Position numbers and translations under genes: made by a program. Under the pieces are notes generated by a model. That model was not told where the DNA came from. It ran no database searches and saw only the letters and a list, made by a program, of their open reading frames with translations. A DNA stretch of 64,000 bases from Pontibacter beigongshangensis (lineage in GTDB: Bacteria > Bacteroidota > Bacteroidia > Cytophagales > Hymenobacteraceae), in assembly GCF_014332515.1 (NCBI RefSeq), contig NZ_VFSD01000024.1:1-64000 (forward strand). Direction: 5' to 3'. Shown one piece after another: positions 43,754-52,675 of the stretch (position 1 is the stretch's first letter; every line of letters starts with the position of its first letter).

Positions 43754-44323
43754 CTAAATCCTTAGCGCACCCCGGAACGCCCTGGCACTGTAGTACGATT
43801 GGGCGCCGTTGTGATACAGGAAAACAGTGTCGTAGCGGCGATCGCAGAAGAGGGCGCCACCAAGTTTCCGGATAGCGGCAGGTGTTTTTACCCAGCTCGA
43901 TGTTTTCAAATCGAAGTTTCCGAGTTTCTGCAGTTCCCGATACTGTTCTTCTGTTAGTAGTTCGATGCCCATGGCAGCCGCCATATCAACAGCGTTGTTC
44001 TCCGGCCTATGTTCTTTTCTCGATTCCATTCCCTCGCGGTCGTAACAAACACTTCTGCGTCCTTTAGGGCTTTCCGCTGAACAGTCGTAAAAGATGTACT
44101 CGCCCGACTTGTTATCCTGCCCGACAACATCCGGCTCTCCTCCTGTATTTTCCATTTCATGGAGCGACCACAGTTTTTCAGGATTTGCCTCCAGCTTTGC
44201 CTGTACGTTCGTCCATACAAGGCCTTCGTGGCGGCTCATGTTTTTCTCAAAACGGGCTTTCAGTATGCTGAACAGTTTTTCTCGTTGCGCTGGAGACGTG
44301 TCCTTATGGCTTTGTTTTGTCAT
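43754..44323 (-). CDS. DUF4256 domain protein
   Basis: A 189-residue soluble protein matching the DUF4256 family in length and in the blocks WSLHEMENTGGEPDVV, YIFYDCSAESPKGRRSVCYD, MGIELLTEEQYRELQKLG and ALFCDRRYDTVFLYHNGAQSYY. No function has been assigned, to my knowledge. The conserved Cys-Ser-Ala and Asp-rich motifs suggest catalysis, but this is a guess. It is convergent with eda, with a shared hairpin between. Confidence 0.85.
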   Translation of the reverse strand: MTKQSHKDTSPAQREKLFSILKARFEKNMSRHEGLVWTNVQAKLEANPEKLWSLHEMENTGGEPDVVGQDNKSGEYIFYDCSAESPKGRRSVCYDREGMESRKEHRPENNAVDMAAAMGIELLTEEQYRELQKLGNFDLKTSSWVKTPAAIRKLGGALFCDRRYDTVFLYHNGAQSYYSARAFRGALRI

Positions 44324-44521
44324 ACGATGTGTTTGTTTATGAGTGGTAGGATTGAGGCGGCGCTGCCCTCTGCAGGTTCCAAGATCAAACTATTCGCCAG
44401 CAGCTTTCGAGCCGGACCTGGTCCTCCTGAAACTTATTTGTCTTGTCCTGCGGTGATTACAATCAGTGTGCAAGGCCGTCGGCAGAAGGCGGATGGTTAT
44501 ATCTCGGTGGCGTTAGTGCTT

Positions 44522-45145
44522 TTAATCGTCAGGCATCTTCCAGCCGATTTCCTTCATAATTTGGTCAAATGAGTATGCACCGATTTTAATTACGATGCCT
44601 TTGTTATTTATGTAGCCATGCTTTTCGCATCCAATGGAATAATGCTGGCAATCTGTCTCTTTTGCATGTTCGTCCCAGGGAACTTCCTTACATAGCTGTC
44701 CAATTATGGCTTTGTTTTTATAGAAGGAAGTTACCATGTCGAACCGGGGATGTATGATGGTTTCCCCTCTTTCATTTGCAAAACCAATTTTGGCATTTTC
44801 GTCTACAATTCTAATCTTATTTTCTATCAAATAGTCAGGGCTTGGTTCTCCCTGGCTGGTATTATATACTTTAAACAATTCGTTTTCATGTGCGTCAATA
44901 GCGGTCCAACCGGAACTCCCTTTTTTCCCAAATACTGCAAAATAGACATATTGGTCGTTATTGAATGACAGGTAATACTTTGCGGTGTCCAATTGCCTGA
45001 TTATTTTTCCTTCTTCGTCAACCAGCGTATAAATTTCTCTCCAGGTTCCAGTTTCTTTTACTTCAACTCTGAATTTCTTTTGTCCATAAGAACAGTTCCA
45101 AAACAGAAGCAAGAATGTAATTGCCATTATTTGGCTTTTTCGCAT
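44522..45145 (-). CDS. secreted WG-repeat-like protein
   Basis: A 207-residue protein with a signal peptide or lipid signal (LLLFWNCSYGQ at 12-22). The rest contains two WG-like blocks (GWTAIDAHENELFKVYN, KIGFANERGETIIHPRFDMVTSFYKNKAIIG in part), as in KWG/WG-repeat proteins of Bacteroidota. The gene is distinctly AT-rich compared with its neighbours and shows different codon choice (many AAT, TTT, ATA), which suggests recent gain. Function unknown. Confidence 0.65.
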   Translation of the reverse strand: MRKSQIMAITFLLLFWNCSYGQKKFRVEVKETGTWREIYTLVDEEGKIIRQLDTAKYYLSFNNDQYVYFAVFGKKGSSGWTAIDAHENELFKVYNTSQGEPSPDYLIENKIRIVDENAKIGFANERGETIIHPRFDMVTSFYKNKAIIGQLCKEVPWDEHAKETDCQHYSIGCEKHGYINNKGIVIKIGAYSFDQIMKEIGWKMPDD

Positions 45146-45226
45146 GGTTTCTTAGTATTAACGCTAACGGTTTTGCTATGATGCGCTCATGCATTATAGC
45201 TGGTGTTGTAAGGTGCCATTCTTAAC

Positions 45227-45697
45227 TTATGTATAATACTCACCGTCCCAAGGCTCCTGAAAAGAGATTGTTGAGCTTGGTTGTAGGTCGATTGATTCTG
45301 CTTCTTCATTAGGGATTAAGCCAAACTTTATTCCTTCTATCTCAGTTTCAAACAGTTCTACTTCTATGTCACAGTATTCAACAGCTCCGAGCGATTGCAC
45401 TAACTCTTCCAGTTTATCAGATGTGTTAAAAGTGTCAGTCTTGTCTTTAGATGACCAATACTTTACTTCTCTAAATTTGCCTTTATTGTCAAACAAGTAC
45501 AGAACGGCAAATTCAATCCTATGCTTTTCACGTTCTTCTGGTGGCGATTCCCAATATGATTGCAGAAAAGCGAAGGTTTCATACCCAAAGAATCGTCTAC
45601 CATCTCCGCATTTACCTAAATAATGTGTGTGGTAGTCTTCCATCCTCTGAATCGGAAGCTTTGAAGGAAACTTAGATTTCGTAAAAATATTTAGCAT
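45227..45697 (-). CDS. hypothetical AT-rich acidic protein
   Basis: A 156-residue soluble protein, not recognised. It begins MLNIFTKSKFPSKLPIQRM and contains FFGYETFAFLQSYWESPPEEREKHRIEFAVLYLFD and a Glu-rich C-terminal half (VEYCDIEVELFETEIEGIKFG in part). Composition is AT-rich like the gene before it. Start 45697 is preferred; the 30 codons upstream have no family support. It may be an immunity or formate-type small protein of an accessory locus, but nothing proves this. Confidence 0.55.
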   Translation of the reverse strand: MLNIFTKSKFPSKLPIQRMEDYHTHYLGKCGDGRRFFGYETFAFLQSYWESPPEEREKHRIEFAVLYLFDNKGKFREVKYWSSKDKTDTFNTSDKLEELVQSLGAVEYCDIEVELFETEIEGIKFGLIPNEEAESIDLQPSSTISFQEPWDGEYYT

Positions 45698-46131
45698 TTC
45701 TATTTCTTTGAGGTTTCTTACAACGGTAGTATAACAGTAATAATTACGTATACCCGCAAAACGGTGGTTGGCTAAACGTAATACCATTACCGAATATACT
45801 ATATAACCAAATTAAAATACCATCCTTCGCAAATTATTCTAATCAAAAAGCCCCTCCGGAGCACTTTGCTGCTCCTGCTGCTGACCAGTTGCCTGACCAA
45901 CCCGTCTGAATCTTTATAGAAGCCGCCCACTCTAAGGATTCCCAGGAGAAAAAAATTCGAGATGTCTTTTGCCAAAGGCTTTGCTCTCACAGGAAGCTAA
46001 AAGGGAGAAAAACACATAGTAACCTTTTTAGCCCTTGGCACATTAAAAAGCTGCTGCTCTGCAAGAAACCTGTTCCTGCAGGCAACTTTTATGAGGCGCT
46101 GCCATATAGCATTTATACACGCAATAATTTT
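45698..46131. other. intergenic region with repeat
   Basis: 434 bp with one dispersed repeat (45831-45883); otherwise AT-rich and without a gene. Confidence 0.45.
45831..45883 (-). repeat. dispersed repeat copy
   Basis: AAATTATTCTAATCAAAAAG, CCCCTCCGGAGC, then CTGCTCCTGCTGCTG. Confidence 0.7.
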
Positions 46132-46446
46132 ATGAAGCCACTACAGATAGTTTGCCTGCTGATTTTGCTTCTCCTCTCTTCTGCCTGCAGCAACACTTCT
46201 ACCACAGACGAGAGAACAGCAGCAGACCACAGCCTGCCGGCAGATGTGATCAGCATCACCAAACCTCTGGTTGGCGGACAACTTTACGACGAAGCCAGCT
46301 TTGAAGGCGCCACACTTACCAGCTTCGATAACGCACAGGACCTGCAGATACTCGATACATCGGATGTGATTTTCACGAAAGTACGTGTCCGGAAAGAAGA
46401 AAAAGTTTACGTTGGCTTTATACCAAAAGCCATTCTGCCTGAGTAG
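46132..46446 (+). CDS. small lipoprotein
   Basis: A 104-residue protein with lipobox SSAC (Cys19). The remainder (about 80 residues) contains strand-like segments (LTSFDNAQDLQILDTSDVIFTKVRVRKEEKVYVGFIPK, read in parts) that look like a single SH3b-type domain, as found in small periplasmic proteins. Function unknown. A dispersed repeat begins inside its stop codon. Confidence 0.65.
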   Translation: MKPLQIVCLLILLLLSSACSNTSTTDERTAADHSLPADVISITKPLVGGQLYDEASFEGATLTSFDNAQDLQILDTSDVIFTKVRVRKEEKVYVGFIPKAILPE

Positions 46447-46495
46447 CAGCAGGAGCAGCAGAGGCTCCGGAGGGGCTTTTTCATTAGAATAATTT
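46444..46495 (+). repeat. dispersed repeat at the stop codon
   Basis: TAGCAGCAGGAGCAGCAGAG, GCTCCGGAGGGGC, TTTTTCATTAGAATAATTT. It is a full consensus copy whose first three bases are the stop codon of the lipoprotein, and probably serves as its terminator. Confidence 0.75.
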
Positions 46496-46809
46496 ACAAG
46501 CTACTACCCAACTGATGTTACGCAAATTAAATCCTTGGCAATTTTATAGCACAGGCGGCTGAGGCATATGCTGCTGTCATGTAAATCCTGTTGAACAGCA
46601 GCAAAGACCTCGCAGCGTGCGCAGCTCCTGCGAGTGCCTGAGGGAACAGCAGCAGCTCTCCCAAAGCGAGGTTTGTGCCAGACCAGATTATTTAAATGAA
46701 AATGGCCCTCCGGAGCCTCTGCTGCTGCTGCTGCGTAAAATCAGTACCTAAGTCAAAACCAGGTTTACAAACCTGTTGAGTAAAAACAACACAGAGCGTT
46801 CAAAAAATA
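46496..46809. other. convergent intergenic region
   Basis: Contains one reverse repeat (46686-46734). Text such as CTCGCAGCGTGCGCAGCTCC also occurs near 57388. No gene. Confidence 0.45.
46686..46734 (-). repeat. dispersed repeat copy
   Basis: GATTATTTAAATGAAAATGG, CCCTCCGGAGCC, TCTGCTGCTGCTGCTG. It is a variant with ATTTAAATGA in place of ATTCTAATGA. Confidence 0.65.
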
Positions 46810-46840
46810 AACCCGCCCAGGCATTACACCTGAGCGGGTT
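46810..46840 (-). terminator. terminator of Spy-like gene
   Basis: AACCCGCCCAGG and CCTGAGCGGGTT pair around CATTACA. On the minus strand TTTATTTTTTG follows. Confidence 0.7.
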
Positions 46841-46939
46841 CCAGAATTACTTACCGATACACAGCCGGGCCAAATCCAAGATCAGGAAAACAGCACCAGC
46901 CTATCATCCATAATTTTTTATTTTTAATCCGGCGAAGCC

Positions 46940-47338
46940 TTAATTGTTGCTGCGTGGTCGCTGCCCCTGCCCGTTGCGCATACGCTGCTGGCGCTCGGCT
47001 ACCATCACATCAAATTTTTTGGCCTGCTCCTCCGTCAGTACAGCCCTGACCTCTGCCTGGGTTTTAGTCATCAACTCGCGGCGCTTTGTCATCATTTCCT
47101 CGCGGTTGGCATTCTGGTTGCGCAGGGCTTGCTGCTGTGCTCCGGTGCTGGCATAAATGGCTTCCAGTTTAGTCACCTGCTCATCTGTCAGGTTCAGTTG
47201 CTCCTTATACTCCTTCAGCATCTGGGCATGTCGCTCCTGCATGCTTTGCCGCTGCCCCTGCTGTGCCGCAGCACCAAACGACAGAAAAAGGCCTAAACAA
47301 ATCATCAGGATGCGGGTAAGGGTGGTCAATCTTTTCAT
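46940..47338 (-). CDS. Spy/CpxP-like periplasmic helical protein (DUF4890 type)
   Basis: A 132-residue exported protein with a signal peptide ending AAAQ (26). The mature part is helical and rich in Gln, Arg, Glu and Met, with the LTxEQ-type motifs NLTDEQVTKLEAI and LTEEQAKKFDVM. This fits the Spy/CpxP-like or DUF4890 group of small periplasmic helical proteins, which in other bacteria act as chaperones or metal-stress sensors. It is a monocistronic gene with its own terminator. Confidence 0.75.
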   Translation of the reverse strand: MKRLTTLTRILMICLGLFLSFGAAAQQGQRQSMQERHAQMLKEYKEQLNLTDEQVTKLEAIYASTGAQQQALRNQNANREEMMTKRRELMTKTQAEVRAVLTEEQAKKFDVMVAERQQRMRNGQGQRPRSNN

Positions 47339-47515
47339 GGCTCTTGTATTTTATGAACATTTATTCTTTGACAAAGCAACTGCCAAAGGGTTTAAGCCAC
47401 CTGAAAAAAATTCATAAAAACAAAAAAGCGGCCTTCCTGTTTCCAGAGAGCCGCCTGCTGCCGATGTGTTATGTTAGCTAAAAACTACGCTAGCTAAAAT
47501 CTAATATCTAGTACC

Positions 47516-47899
47516 TCATTTTATCACCACCCGCCGGATAGCGCTGAAATTGTCGGTTTCCAGTTTTACGTAGTAGAGGCCTTTGGCAAACCTGGTCAGG
47601 TTGATGGTTGTAGAAAACTGTGCATTTGTTCTGGTGAGCACCTCCCGGTGAATTTCGTTGCCGATTACGTTCATCACGCGCAGTTCGGCATGCTTTGCCT
47701 CCGCATTGGGCAACGACACAGTGAAAACCCCGGCATTAGGATTCGGGTATATAGCTATCTCCTGCTCCTCCTGTTGTACCTCCTCCTGCACTTTCTCTTT
47801 GTCGGGTTGCACCACAGGACCGGGCACAGAACTCCGGGCCTGCGCTTGAGCCACAAGCACAGCTAAGGTTAAAAAGAAGGTTAGTATAATTTGCTTCAT
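47516..47899 (-). CDS. small protein with type IX secretion sorting domain
   Basis: A 127-residue protein: a signal peptide (1-21), a Glu/Gln/Pro-rich linker (24-48) and a C-terminal type A sorting domain (IAIYPNPNAGVFTVSL ... GLYYVKLETDNFSAIRRVVIK), which is recognised by the type IX secretion system. Almost nothing lies between linker and sorting tail, so it is not an enzyme. It may be a bare exported peptide, a truncated gene or a small surface adhesin. The sorting domain confirms a Bacteroidota host. Confidence 0.8.
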   Translation of the reverse strand: MKQIILTFFLTLAVLVAQAQARSSVPGPVVQPDKEKVQEEVQQEEQEIAIYPNPNAGVFTVSLPNAEAKHAELRVMNVIGNEIHREVLTRTNAQFSTTINLTRFAKGLYYVKLETDNFSAIRRVVIK

Positions 47900-48061
47900 G
47901 GATAGTTCAGATCAATATGCGTATTAATATAGGTCTATTTGTATTAAAACGCTTCAATTTAAATTAAGTTATTGTATTTTACCATATAAATCAAATCGAT
48001 TTTCATAAATTTTTGTAGCTATATTGTATTAAATTCATAATATTCCTTTTCAAAAAAATAT

Positions 48062-49174
48062 TTGGAAGATATCGTTATTATAGGAGGAGGATTAGCCGGG
48101 CTGATCAGCAGCATCGGGCTTGCCAGACAGGGGCTCGCAGTAACGCTGGTCGAAAAAAAAGCCTATCCTTTCCACCGTGTTTGCGGCGAATATGTCTCGA
48201 ACGAAGTGCTGCCTTACCTGGCTGCGCTTGGCGCTGACCCGGCTCCCCTGCAGCCCGTCCGCATCAGCCGGTTTCTGCTCAGCTCCCCCTCTGGAAGAAC
48301 GCTGGAGGCGAATCTGGACCTCGGGGGCTGGGGGCTGAGCCGCTATACCCTCGACCATTTTCTGTACCAGGTGGCGCTGCAGCAGGGCGTCCGGTTCCAC
48401 ACCCGCAGGCAGGCAGAAAAGGTCACCTTCTCCCACGACGCCTTTACGATACAGCTGGCAGACGGGCTCACCCTGCAGGCGCCGGTGGTGCTGGGAGCCT
48501 ACGGCAAACGCGCCTCTCTCGACCGCAATCTCAACAGGCCATTCTTCCGTCAGCGCTCGCCCTACATCGGAGTAAAGTACCATGTGCGCCTGCCGCTCCC
48601 CAAAGACCAGATCGCTTTGCACAATTTTAAGGATGGCTACGCCGGCATATCTGCCGTAGAGAACGACCGCTACTGCTTCTGCTACCTCACCACCCGCCAG
48701 AACCTCCGCACCCACGGCACCATTCCGGCCATGGAAAAAGCCGTGCTGCACCAGAACCCGCACCTGCGACGCATTTTTCAGGAAGCCGAGTTTTTATATG
48801 CGCAGCCGGAAGTGATCAACGAGGTGAGTTTCGCTACCAAGAGCTGCCTGGAAGACCACATGCTTATGTGCGGCGACGCGGCAGGCATGATCGCGCCGCT
48901 TTGCGGCAACGGCATGGCGATGGCCATACACTCCGGCAAACTGGCCACAGAGCAGGTGCTGACGTACTTTACAAACGGGCGCAACCGGGAGCAGCTGGAG
49001 CAGGGGTATTCCAAAGCCTGGAAAAACCAGTTTGCCACCAGGTTGCAGATCGGGCGGGCGGTGCAGCGGCTTTTTGGCCACCCGGTGCTCACCGAGCTGG
49101 CTGTCGGCGCTCTGAAACAGCTGCCTTCCGCCGTGCAGCTTCTGATGCGCCAAACCCACGGACAACCTTTTTGA
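48062..49174 (+). CDS. FAD-dependent oxidoreductase (geranylgeranyl-reductase / SrsC-like)
   Basis: A 370-residue flavoprotein. The Rossmann motif is IIGGGLAGLISSIGLARQG (5-24, as parts), followed by FHRVCGEYVSN, and the FAD-ribityl motif is LMCGDAAGMIAPLCGNGMAMA (about 268-288). It belongs to the GGR/tryptophan-halogenase-like superfamily. The adjacent type III PKS and methyltransferase recall Streptomyces srsABC, where the flavoprotein hydroxylates an alkylresorcinol to a quinone. I infer such a role here. The start is TTG 48062, preceded by an AT-rich leader; no closer ATG exists before the conserved motif. Confidence 0.8.
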   Translation: MEDIVIIGGGLAGLISSIGLARQGLAVTLVEKKAYPFHRVCGEYVSNEVLPYLAALGADPAPLQPVRISRFLLSSPSGRTLEANLDLGGWGLSRYTLDHFLYQVALQQGVRFHTRRQAEKVTFSHDAFTIQLADGLTLQAPVVLGAYGKRASLDRNLNRPFFRQRSPYIGVKYHVRLPLPKDQIALHNFKDGYAGISAVENDRYCFCYLTTRQNLRTHGTIPAMEKAVLHQNPHLRRIFQEAEFLYAQPEVINEVSFATKSCLEDHMLMCGDAAGMIAPLCGNGMAMAIHSGKLATEQVLTYFTNGRNREQLEQGYSKAWKNQFATRLQIGRAVQRLFGHPVLTELAVGALKQLPSAVQLLMRQTHGQPF

Positions 49175-49315
49175 GCACAGATTGTTTGTGTAGAATACAT
49201 CTAACACAAGCCTTAATCCGTAGGTAATGTTCATCCTTATAAGCGTGTTTCCTGCCCTGTAATGTCTCGCCGGGCCTGTGGTGTAAGAGGGGCAATTAAC
49301 CAGAAACAACAAAGC

Positions 49316-50428
49316 ATGAAAAGCTACATATGTGCCATTGGCACGGCTAACCCGCCACATATGATCCCACAGATGCAGGTCGCAGACTTCATGGCCGCTG
49401 CCCTTCAGTTTGATGAGCCGCAGACCCGCAAGCTGAAAGCACTGTATCGGGTTTCTGGCATCGGCCGGCGCTATACCGTGCTGGAAGACTATACCCGCGC
49501 AAACGGAGAATTCACCTTTTACCCCAACACCCCCGACCTGGAGCCTTTCCCGACGGTGCAGCAGCGCATGGAGGTGTACCGGCAGCACGCCGTAACCTTG
49601 TCTGAGGCAGCCGTCCGGAACTGCATCTTAGATGTTCCCAATTTTCAGCTGGCAGATATTACGCACCTGATCACGGTTAGCTGCACGGGCATGTACGCGC
49701 CCGGCCTCGACATTGAGTTGGTGGAGCGGCTGGCCTTGTCGCCAAACGTGCAGCGCACCGCCGTTAACTTTATGGGCTGCTATGCCGCCTTCAACGCCCT
49801 GAAACTGGCCGATGCTATTTGCAAGGCCGATGCTGGCGCCAACGTGTTGATGGTGTGCACCGAACTCTGCACCATCCACTTCCAGAAGAATGCTGCCCAC
49901 GACCAATTGGTATCTAATGCGCTGTTTGGCGATGGCGCAGCGGCCGTGCTGCTGCAGGGGCGGCCCTGCACCCCAATGAGCCTGGAGCTGCAGTCGTTCC
50001 ACTGCGACCTGGCACCAGCCGGCAAGCGCGACATGGCCTGGCACATCGGCGACACCGGCTTTGAGATGACACTGTCTTCGTACGTGCCCGACCTGATCAA
50101 GAGTGGCATCCGGCACCTGACGGAGCGGCTGCTGCTGGGGCTCAAAACTACTATCGCTGATATACGCCATTTTGCCATACACCCCGGCGGCCGCCGCATA
50201 CTGGAGGTAATAGAGCAGGAACTCGGCATGCCGCGCCACCACAACCGCTTTGCCTACCAGGTGCTGCAGGATTTTGGCAACATGTCGTCGGCCACGGTGC
50301 TGTTTGTGCTGAAGTCGCTGATGGCCTCGCTTACGCTGGAGAACCGCGATGAGCCTGTGTTGAGCTTTGCCTTCGGCCCCGGCCTTACCCTGGAGTCTAT
50401 GTTACTGAAAGTGCATTATGCTGCTTAA
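49316..50428 (+). CDS. type III polyketide synthase
   Basis: A 370-residue chalcone/stilbene synthase-like enzyme. The Cys-His-Asn triad is Cys123 (VSCTGMYAPG), His289 (FAIHPGG) and Asn322 (GNMSSATVLF). It would extend an acyl starter with malonyl-CoA to a pyrone or alkylresorcinol. The methyltransferase gene at 50418 overlaps by 11 bp, so the two are co-transcribed. The starter cannot be deduced; fatty acyl is usual for bacterial members acting with a methyltransferase and a flavoprotein. Start 49316 (MKSYICAIGTANPP) fits the family; ATG 49262 would add 18 residues. Confidence 0.95.
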   Translation: MKSYICAIGTANPPHMIPQMQVADFMAAALQFDEPQTRKLKALYRVSGIGRRYTVLEDYTRANGEFTFYPNTPDLEPFPTVQQRMEVYRQHAVTLSEAAVRNCILDVPNFQLADITHLITVSCTGMYAPGLDIELVERLALSPNVQRTAVNFMGCYAAFNALKLADAICKADAGANVLMVCTELCTIHFQKNAAHDQLVSNALFGDGAAAVLLQGRPCTPMSLELQSFHCDLAPAGKRDMAWHIGDTGFEMTLSSYVPDLIKSGIRHLTERLLLGLKTTIADIRHFAIHPGGRRILEVIEQELGMPRHHNRFAYQVLQDFGNMSSATVLFVLKSLMASLTLENRDEPVLSFAFGPGLTLESMLLKVHYAA

Positions 50429-51134
50429 GGAAAGGACAAACAAGCCAGAGCTGATGGACGACCTCACCCTTTCTGGTGAGGACCTGCGCCGAAACCTGCA
50501 GGAGCTGGAAGCGATCAACCACTGGCTGGGTGGCCACAAAGTAGTACTGCACGCCCTGAACCAGCTGGTAGCAGACCGCAAGCAGCCACTCAGGCCGCTC
50601 CTCATTGCCGATATAGGCTGTGGCGGCGGCGACATGCTGCGGGCCATGGCCAGGTGGGCCAGGCGTAAGGGAGTAGCCGTAGAACTGACAGGCATAGACG
50701 CCAACGATTTTATGGTGCAGTATGCCCGCCAGCACAGCACCGCTTACCCCGAAATAAAGGTGGAGCTGCACGATGTGTTTTCCGACCGTTTTAGCCGGCA
50801 GCCTTACGATGTGATTGTCTGCAGCCTCTTCTGCCATCATTTCACCGATGCACAGCTGGTGCGGCTCTTTAGCCAGCTACACGCACAGGCGCAGGTGGCC
50901 GTCATTGTAAACGACCTGCACCGGCACTGGCTGGCTTACTATTCTATAAAATGGATAACCGCCCTTTTCTCCAGATCTTACCTGGTCAAGAACGATGCGC
51001 CCCTATCGGTTTGGAGGGCTTTTAAAAGAGGGGAACTGCACCAGCTACTGCAGCAGGCCAATACGCCTAACTTTAAACTCAGCTGGATGTGGGCATTCCG
51101 GTGGCAGCTGATCCTGAGAAAGGACAGCATCTAA
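50418..51134 (+). CDS. SAM-dependent methyltransferase of the PKS cluster
   Basis: A 238-residue class I methyltransferase with motif I IADIGCGGGDMLRAM (63-77) and post-I LTGIDAN. Its start overlaps the PKS stop region by 11 bp, indicating translational coupling. It probably methylates the phenolic polyketide product on O or C. A hydrophobic patch (LAYYSIKWITALFSRSYLV, about 172-190) near the C-terminus may bind the lipid chain or membrane. Same order of functions as srsA-srsB in Streptomyces. Confidence 0.88.
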   Translation: MLLKERTNKPELMDDLTLSGEDLRRNLQELEAINHWLGGHKVVLHALNQLVADRKQPLRPLLIADIGCGGGDMLRAMARWARRKGVAVELTGIDANDFMVQYARQHSTAYPEIKVELHDVFSDRFSRQPYDVIVCSLFCHHFTDAQLVRLFSQLHAQAQVAVIVNDLHRHWLAYYSIKWITALFSRSYLVKNDAPLSVWRAFKRGELHQLLQQANTPNFKLSWMWAFRWQLILRKDSI

Positions 51135-51233
51135 GGGCCGCCGTTTCCGTAAACATGCCTGCCCGTTTTCTGGTAATAAAGCAGCGGCGTGTAGTTAGCT
51201 GCAAAAAGCATTTTTCATTCCAACATAACCGCT

Positions 51234-51440
51234 ATGAACAAAGGCACCATTCAATTCTGGCTTCTCTTTATCGTTTCCATCATCCTGTCGGTTATCGCCA
51301 TTTCATTGTTCTTTAAGGCACTAAAACTGATAATTTACGTGATCCTGGTCATGGCCCTTGCCCCCATTATTTACCTGATCTTAAGGCTGCTCCTGCCACG
51401 CCGCAAAAGCGATACCGACAAGCTGAAGAAAAGAGAGTAA
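51234..51440 (+). CDS. small two-helix membrane protein
   Basis: A 68-residue protein with two hydrophobic segments (9-30 and 33-52) and a basic tail RRKSDTDKLKKRE. It has an ATG start. Possibly a membrane peptide linked to the polyketide cluster or an unrelated hypothetical. Moderate support. Confidence 0.5.
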   Translation: MNKGTIQFWLLFIVSIILSVIAISLFFKALKLIIYVILVMALAPIIYLILRLLLPRRKSDTDKLKKRE

Positions 51441-51670
51441 GTTAATGTGCTGATGGTTTAATGTGCTGATGTGCTAATTGCTGAAAGGTTAAATGGCTTA
51501 AATGTTAAATGGTTGGTTTGGGGATAAGACATTTTAAAGATGCTTCTGACTGATTAAGAACGTGTGGAATCAACAAAGGCGGTCAATACGATGTTGAAAT
51601 ATTCTGCACATTCTCAAATTCTGGGTATTCTGATTCAGACAAAAAAAAACGGAACAGCTACAATCTGGAA
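51441..51670. other. intergenic low-complexity stretch
   Basis: TTAAATGGCTTAAATGTTAAATGG-type text like that after gluQ. No gene. Confidence 0.4.
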
Positions 51671-51735
51671 GAGCAGCAGCAGGAGCAGCAGGAGCAGCAG
51701 AAGCATCCGGAGGGGCATTTTCATTGGAATAATTT
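51671..51735 (+). repeat. dispersed repeat, long CAG-rich lead
   Basis: GAGCAGCAGCAGGAGCAGCA and further GAGCAG units, then GCATCCGGAGGGGC, TTTTCATTGGAATAATTT. It is the longest CAG-rich lead in the family. Confidence 0.7.
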
Positions 51736-51772
51736 GTAATGCAGCTGCTTTTATACCTGACCATGCCAGAAC

Positions 51773-52675
51773 CTAAAAGAAAATGTGCTGTGCCAGCCGG
51801 AACGTGTTGGCATGGGCCTCTACAATATGGGCGATCTGCTTGGAATAGCCGCCTCCCATACTTACCGTTACCGGCAGCTTCTGTTTAGCGCACAGCTCCA
51901 GCACCAGCCGGTCGCGCTCTTTGCAGCCGGCTATGGTCATGCCCAGTTTGCCCAGCTTATCGGTTGCCAGCACATCTACCCCCGACTGAAAGAACACAAA
52001 CTCCGGCTCCTGCTCCTGCAGCAGGCGGGGCAGCGTATTGTTCAGCATAGCCAAGTAAGCTTTGTCGTCGGTGCCGTCAGGCAGCGGAAGATCCAGGTCC
52101 GACTGCTCCTTGCGGTGCGGGTAATTGTTGCCGCCGTGCATGCTGAAGGTAAAAACCCGTGGCTCCTCCCGGAAAATCTCGGCCGTGCCGTTGCCCTGAT
52201 GCACATCCAGGTCTACTACCAGAATTTTACCGATACCCTTGTGCCGGAGCAGGTAATTGGCTGCAATGGCTATGTCGTTTAGCAGGCAGAAACCTTCGCC
52301 CCTGTCGGTAAAGGCGTGGTGGGTACCGCCGGCAATATTCATCCCGATGCCAAACTCCAGCGCAAACAGTGCAGCCTGCACCGTTCCGTTCATGATCACG
52401 ATCTCGCGGTTTATCAGTTCCTCAGAGTGCGGAAATCCTGTTTTCCTGATTTCGGACGGGGTGAGCTGCAGGTGGCGCAGCCGGTGCCAGTAGGCAGCAT
52501 CGTGTGTGGCCGTTATAACTGCGTCTTCGAGCGGGGCCGGCGCAAACAGGTTCTGAGCGGTAATGGTGCCCTCGTAGAGCAGCTGCTCAGGCAGCAGGTC
52601 ATACTTCTCCATCGGAAAACGATGGCCCTCGGGCAGGGAATGAGCAAATATATCGGACCAGGCAATTTTAAGCAT
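51773..52675 (-). CDS. histone-deacetylase-family amidohydrolase
   Basis: A 300-residue member of the arginase/HDAC (acetoin utilisation AcuC-like) superfamily. Metal and active-site motifs are visible: GGTHHAF (His pair), DLDVHQGNGTAEIF (zinc Asp/His) and FQSGVDVL, with GGGYS near the C-terminus. Bacterial members deacetylate acetylpolyamines or other acetylamides; substrate unknown. The start at 52675 (MLKIAWSDIFAHSLP) is chosen; the reading frame is open upstream but contains two tandem copies of a 21-bp sequence (TTCTGTGGCTTTCCATATCA..), so it is not family-like there. Confidence 0.88.
   Translation of the reverse strand: MLKIAWSDIFAHSLPEGHRFPMEKYDLLPEQLLYEGTITAQNLFAPAPLEDAVITATHDAAYWHRLRHLQLTPSEIRKTGFPHSEELINREIVIMNGTVQAALFALEFGIGMNIAGGTHHAFTDRGEGFCLLNDIAIAANYLLRHKGIGKILVVDLDVHQGNGTAEIFREEPRVFTFSMHGGNNYPHRKEQSDLDLPLPDGTDDKAYLAMLNNTLPRLLQEQEPEFVFFQSGVDVLATDKLGKLGMTIAGCKERDRLVLELCAKQKLPVTVSMGGGYSKQIAHIVEAHANTFRLAQHIFF

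Noticed and set aside
47516..47899. Truncated secreted enzyme
   Set aside because: There is no sign of a lost catalytic part upstream; the signal peptide is directly joined to linker and sorting domain in an intact frame, so it is treated as a complete small protein.
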